Positions 18,988 to 21,219 of a stretch of 21,219 bases of DNA are shown in pieces (the stretch's first letter is position 1; each line of letters begins with the position of its first letter). The DNA is from CAVSUR01 sp052143655. GTDB lineage: Bacteria; Actinomycetota; Actinomycetes; Streptosporangiales; Streptosporangiaceae. The notes beneath the pieces are model-generated. The model was not told where the DNA came from. It saw only the letters and a list, made by a program, of their open reading frames with translations, and did no database searches. The position numbers were made by a program, and so were the translations under genes. Location: NCBI GenBank assembly GCA_052143655.1, contig JBKQSL010000066.1:1-21219 (forward strand), in the 5' to 3' direction.

Positions 18988-20208
18988 ATGGCCCGGACAC
19001 CGCTGCGGCAAATGCGCCTCGTCAGGCAGGCTGACGTATACAAAGCCGGCGAGCTGGCCGGCCGTATGCACCGGCTGCCCGATCGTACGGAGTTCACCTA
19101 CCTGCCCGCTTATGCCGACGACGGGCGGCCGGCTGTTGCCTGGAGCATGCCGCCGCGCGCCGAGCCCTATACAGCTCCCGCGGCAGCTGTGCCGGCTTTC
19201 TTCGCCGGGCTGCTGCCAGAAGGAAGGCGCCTGTCAGCAATCCGGCGAAATATCGGGACTTCGGCGGACGACGAGTTCTCGATGCTGCTCGCAGTCGGCG
19301 GCGACACCGTGGGCGATGTCCAGGTGGTTCCAGCCGGCGAGCCGCCCGCTGAGGGCAGCCCCGTCGTCGTCGATGATTTCAGCGCGGTCGTCTTCGCTGA
19401 CCTCTTCGCCCAGGCCATCGGCAATCAGCCGGATCGGACAGCTCTTCCCGGCGTGCAGGACAAGGTCTCGCGGCGAATGCTCAATATGCCCGTTCAAGGC
19501 CGGGCAAGCTCGTATATACTTAAACTCAACCCGCCGGAATTTCCTCATCTCGTGGAGAATGAGCACTTCTTTTTCGGCGCAGCTGCCCGGACCCGGCTCA
19601 GGCTGGCCGATACCGAGATGGTGCATGACCGGAAGGGCGAGCCAGGCTTGCTCGTGCGCCGGTTCGACCGCATCGGCGCAGGTGACCACCTGAAGCCACT
19701 TGCCGTCGAAGATGCCTGCCAGGTGATGGGGCGGTGGCCGGGAGACAAATACGTAATCTCCACCGAAGAGGCCATCAGTGCCCTTGCCAGCTGCTGCCGC
19801 GCCCGCCGGGTGGCCGCACTCGAGTTCTATCGCCTAGTCGTATTCGCTTACCTTTCCGGAAACGGCGACCTGCACGGGAAGAACCTGGCGATACTGCAGA
19901 ACGAACGGGGCGAGTGGCGCGTAACCCCTGCCTATGATCTGCCGTCATCGGCCCTGTACGGTGACCGGACCATGGCCCTTCCGATCGGCGGAAGAATCCG
20001 TCAGCAGCTCTCCTGGCCGATTCTGCGCAATCTCGCCGATGCCATCGACCTGCCGGGACGGCTAGCCGCGGATGCCGTCCGCGAGCAACTTGCGGCCGCA
20101 GCTATCTGGATCGACGATCTGGACAAGCTGCCGTTCGATGCGGCCCGGATCCGTAATTTCCGGCGGCTCGCCCGGGCACGCGCTCACCACATCCAGCCGA
20201 CCGCATAG
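18988..20208 (+). CDS. hipA: HipA-type serine/threonine kinase toxin
   Basis: Toxin of a type II system; E. coli HipA phosphorylates glutamyl-tRNA synthetase and halts growth. The 406-residue protein has the N-terminal HipA lobe (DVYKAGELAGRMHRL to GDTVGDVQVVP), the P-loop-like LPGVQDKVSRRM (155-159), the ATP-binding Lys in YILKLNP (K179), ENEHFFFGAAAR (E190, E192), LLVRRFDR, the catalytic loop LSGNGDLHGKNLAI (D294, K298, N299) and the metal site TPAYDLPSS (D317). In E. coli HipA, and many relatives, the residue three before the P-loop Gly is a Ser that is autophosphorylated; here that position is Ala (A152), with Thr (T151) beside it. Otherwise complete, so probably active. Co-transcribed with hipB, five bases apart. 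Confidence 0.93.
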   Translation: MARTPLRQMRLVRQADVYKAGELAGRMHRLPDRTEFTYLPAYADDGRPAVAWSMPPRAEPYTAPAAAVPAFFAGLLPEGRRLSAIRRNIGTSADDEFSMLLAVGGDTVGDVQVVPAGEPPAEGSPVVVDDFSAVVFADLFAQAIGNQPDRTALPGVQDKVSRRMLNMPVQGRASSYILKLNPPEFPHLVENEHFFFGAAARTRLRLADTEMVHDRKGEPGLLVRRFDRIGAGDHLKPLAVEDACQVMGRWPGDKYVISTEEAISALASCCRARRVAALEFYRLVVFAYLSGNGDLHGKNLAILQNERGEWRVTPAYDLPSSALYGDRTMALPIGGRIRQQLSWPILRNLADAIDLPGRLAADAVREQLAAAAIWIDDLDKLPFDAARIRNFRRLARARAHHIQPTA

Positions 20209-20289
20209 CGCCGCAACATCGGCTATGTCGGTCGAAATCCGCGGAAGCCACCAGCCAGCCGGCGCCGTGATCAGCAGAGCCGGAATCGG

Positions 20290-20307
20290 CGCACTCCGAA
20301 CAGTGCG
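20290..20307 (+). terminator. Small hairpin downstream of hipA
   Basis: CGCACT (20290-20295) pairs with AGTGCG (20302-20307) around the loop CCGAAC, about 80 bases after the hipA stop. A six-pair stem without a T-tract is weak evidence for termination. Confidence 0.3.
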
Positions 20308-20488
20308 GCCGTGAGCTGCCACGACTCCGGCGCGGCCGGCGCTGACCAGCCGGCGGACACCTTCAGGGCCTGAGCGCGGATCTCCTCAGCGGAGGATACG
20401 CGGCCCGCCCCGGCCGTCGCGGCGAGCCGCAGGGCACCCGCTGGTCCGCATCACAGCAGGTAACGCTATCGTCACTGGAGCATCGGCC

Positions 20489-20528
20489 GCCCCGCCGGGG
20501 CGGTGGTCCGCAGCCGCCCCGGCGGGGC
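20489..20528. repeat. 15-base perfect inverted repeat with 10-base loop
   Basis: GCCCCGCCGGGGCGG at 20489-20503 is matched by its exact reverse complement at 20514-20528. The stem is entirely G/C, so the hairpin would be very stable in RNA. It lies 86 bases before the cupin start: either a strong terminator for upstream transcripts or a structure in the cupin leader. Each arm is itself nearly palindromic, so alternative folds exist. Confidence 0.7.
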
Positions 20529-20614
20529 ACGCTGCAGACGGGCCTGGCTCCGGCCGGGGAAAGCCAGCCGGCGGCCGGCCAGTGAAGCCCCGGCCAGGAG
20601 AGAAGGAGCGGCTG

Positions 20615-20668
20615 ATGGCCGACCGCCCGCTGATGGCCGACCGCCCGCTGATGGCAGACCGCCCGCTG
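20615..20668 (+). repeat. Three 18-base tandem repeats at the cupin start
   Basis: The unit ATGGCCGACCGCCCGCTG is present at 20615-20632 and 20633-20650, and with one change (GCA for GCC) at 20651-20668; a partial fourth begins ATGACCG. Each encodes MADRPL and each begins with ATG in frame. The period is a whole number of codons, so copy changes would keep the frame. Confidence 0.92.
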
Positions 20669-21205
20669 ATGACCGGGCGGCCGCCGCTGGCTGAGCGGCT
20701 GGACCTGCAGCCGCATCCCGAGGGCGGCTGGTTCCGCGAGACGTGGCGGTCGGCGGTTACCTGCCAGCCGGACGGGTACCCGGGGCCGCGCAGCTGCGCC
20801 ACCGCGATCTACTTCCTGCTGCATCCGGGCGAGCAGTCCCGCTGGCACCTGGTGCGGTCCGATGAGCTGTGGTTCTGGCACCACGGCGGCCCGCTGGCGC
20901 TGCACCTGGGCGGCTCCGGCGACGCCCCGCTGACGGCAGCCGAGGCAGCAGCCGCGGGCGAGGCGGCAGCCGCAGCCGCAGCCGCTCCCGGGGCCAGTGC
21001 GGCGGGCCCGGGCCCGGCCGGCCGCAGCGCAGGTCCCGGGGCCGGCGAGATCCTGCTCGGCGGGGACCCGGCGGCCGGGCAGCAGCCCCAGGCCGTAGTG
21101 CCCGGCGGCGTGTGGCAGTGCGCCGAGCCGGCCGGGACGGTGCCGGTCCTGGTCAGCTGCGTCGTGGCGCCCGGCTTCGACTTCGCAGACTTCCGGCTGG
21201 CCTGA
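20615..21205 (+). CDS. Cupin-fold DUF985 protein
   Basis: A 196-residue cupin of the DUF985 family, of unknown biochemical role. After the MADRPL repeats come the family phrases LQPHPEGGWFRETWRS, RSCATAIYFLLHPGEQSRWH, RSDELWFWHHGGPLALHLGG and, near the end, PQAVVPGGVWQCAEPAGTV and CVVAPGFDFADFRLA. Metal-binding candidates are the His in SRWHLVRSDE. Between GSGDAP and GEILLGGD lies an insert of about 45 residues made almost wholly of Ala, Gly, Pro and Glu, where relatives have a short turn. ATG 20615 has AAGGAG six bases upstream; later ATGs in the repeats could only serve as weak alternatives. It is complete in the window and ends 14 bases before its edge. Confidence 0.9.
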   Translation: MADRPLMADRPLMADRPLMTGRPPLAERLDLQPHPEGGWFRETWRSAVTCQPDGYPGPRSCATAIYFLLHPGEQSRWHLVRSDELWFWHHGGPLALHLGGSGDAPLTAAEAAAAGEAAAAAAAAPGASAAGPGPAGRSAGPGAGEILLGGDPAAGQQPQAVVPGGVWQCAEPAGTVPVLVSCVVAPGFDFADFRLA

Positions 21206-21219
21206 CTTCGCCGCCTGGC

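Larger units (their letters stand above)
20209..20614. other. 406-base gap between hipA and the cupin gene
   Basis: No gene is supported on either strand. It holds a small hairpin at 20290-20307, an 18-base stem-loop around TCCTCAGCGGAGGA (about 20381-20394), a large perfect inverted repeat at 20489-20528, and the cupin ribosome site AAGGAG at 20603-20608. Any cupin promoter should be in the second half; I could not identify boxes. Confidence 0.55.

Noticed and set aside
20615..20668. CRISPR-like repeats
   Set aside because: The units are directly adjacent with no spacers, and they encode MADRPL in frame.

Overview
The window is GC-rich DNA from an actinobacterium. GTG starts, stop/start overlaps of the ATGA/GTGA type and a DUF397 gene beside a helix-turn-helix/DUF5753 regulator all point to the Streptomyces-Streptosporangiales side of the phylum; I cannot name a species. 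There are no rRNA, tRNA, CRISPR or intact insertion-sequence features.

Layout. (1) 1-2804: tail of an ABC exporter ATPase, its ABC-2 permease (apparently missing about 35 residues at a palindrome), a DesK-like sensor kinase and a DesR-like response regulator, translationally coupled in part. (2) 2964-5116: a decayed zone with a VOC/glyoxalase pseudogene carrying several independent lesions, an intact Rpn-family nuclease on the minus strand with a second Rpn-like C-terminal tail beyond its stop codon, an imperfect direct repeat on both sides of it, and the relic of a DrrA-type ABC ATPase. (3) 5319-10812: a low-oxygen/energy-stress type cassette, all on the plus strand: universal stress protein, phosphoketolase, acetate kinase (GTGA overlap), a stand-alone cyclic-nucleotide-binding-fold protein and a second universal stress protein. 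Phosphoketolase makes acetyl phosphate and acetate kinase turns it into ATP and acetate, so the pair yields ATP without respiration. (4) 10847-12819: a minus-strand XRE regulator diverging from a DUF397 protein and its XRE/DUF5753 partner, across a 448-base intergenic region with three 10-base perfect palindromes. (5) 12829-17966: zinc alcohol dehydrogenase, AlkB-like dioxygenase, membrane-anchored SGNH hydrolase, a truncated DUF2071 pseudogene, an orphan 83-residue protein and a haloacid-dehalogenase-like hydrolase. (6) 18079-21205: a PfpI/DJ-1 protein, a hipBA toxin-antitoxin locus with three regularly spaced operators, and a DUF985 cupin with a tandem-repeat N-terminus.

The two points I would follow first are the hipBA locus and the 5319-10812 cassette. 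In hipBA, three TGCACGATCGTGCA-type operators sit 60-61 bases apart, with a predicted leaderless start inside the operator array, and the kinase has Ala where HipA family members carry the autophosphorylated Ser. The 5319-10812 cassette is a compact set of fermentative and stress genes with a possible DosR-like site at its head.
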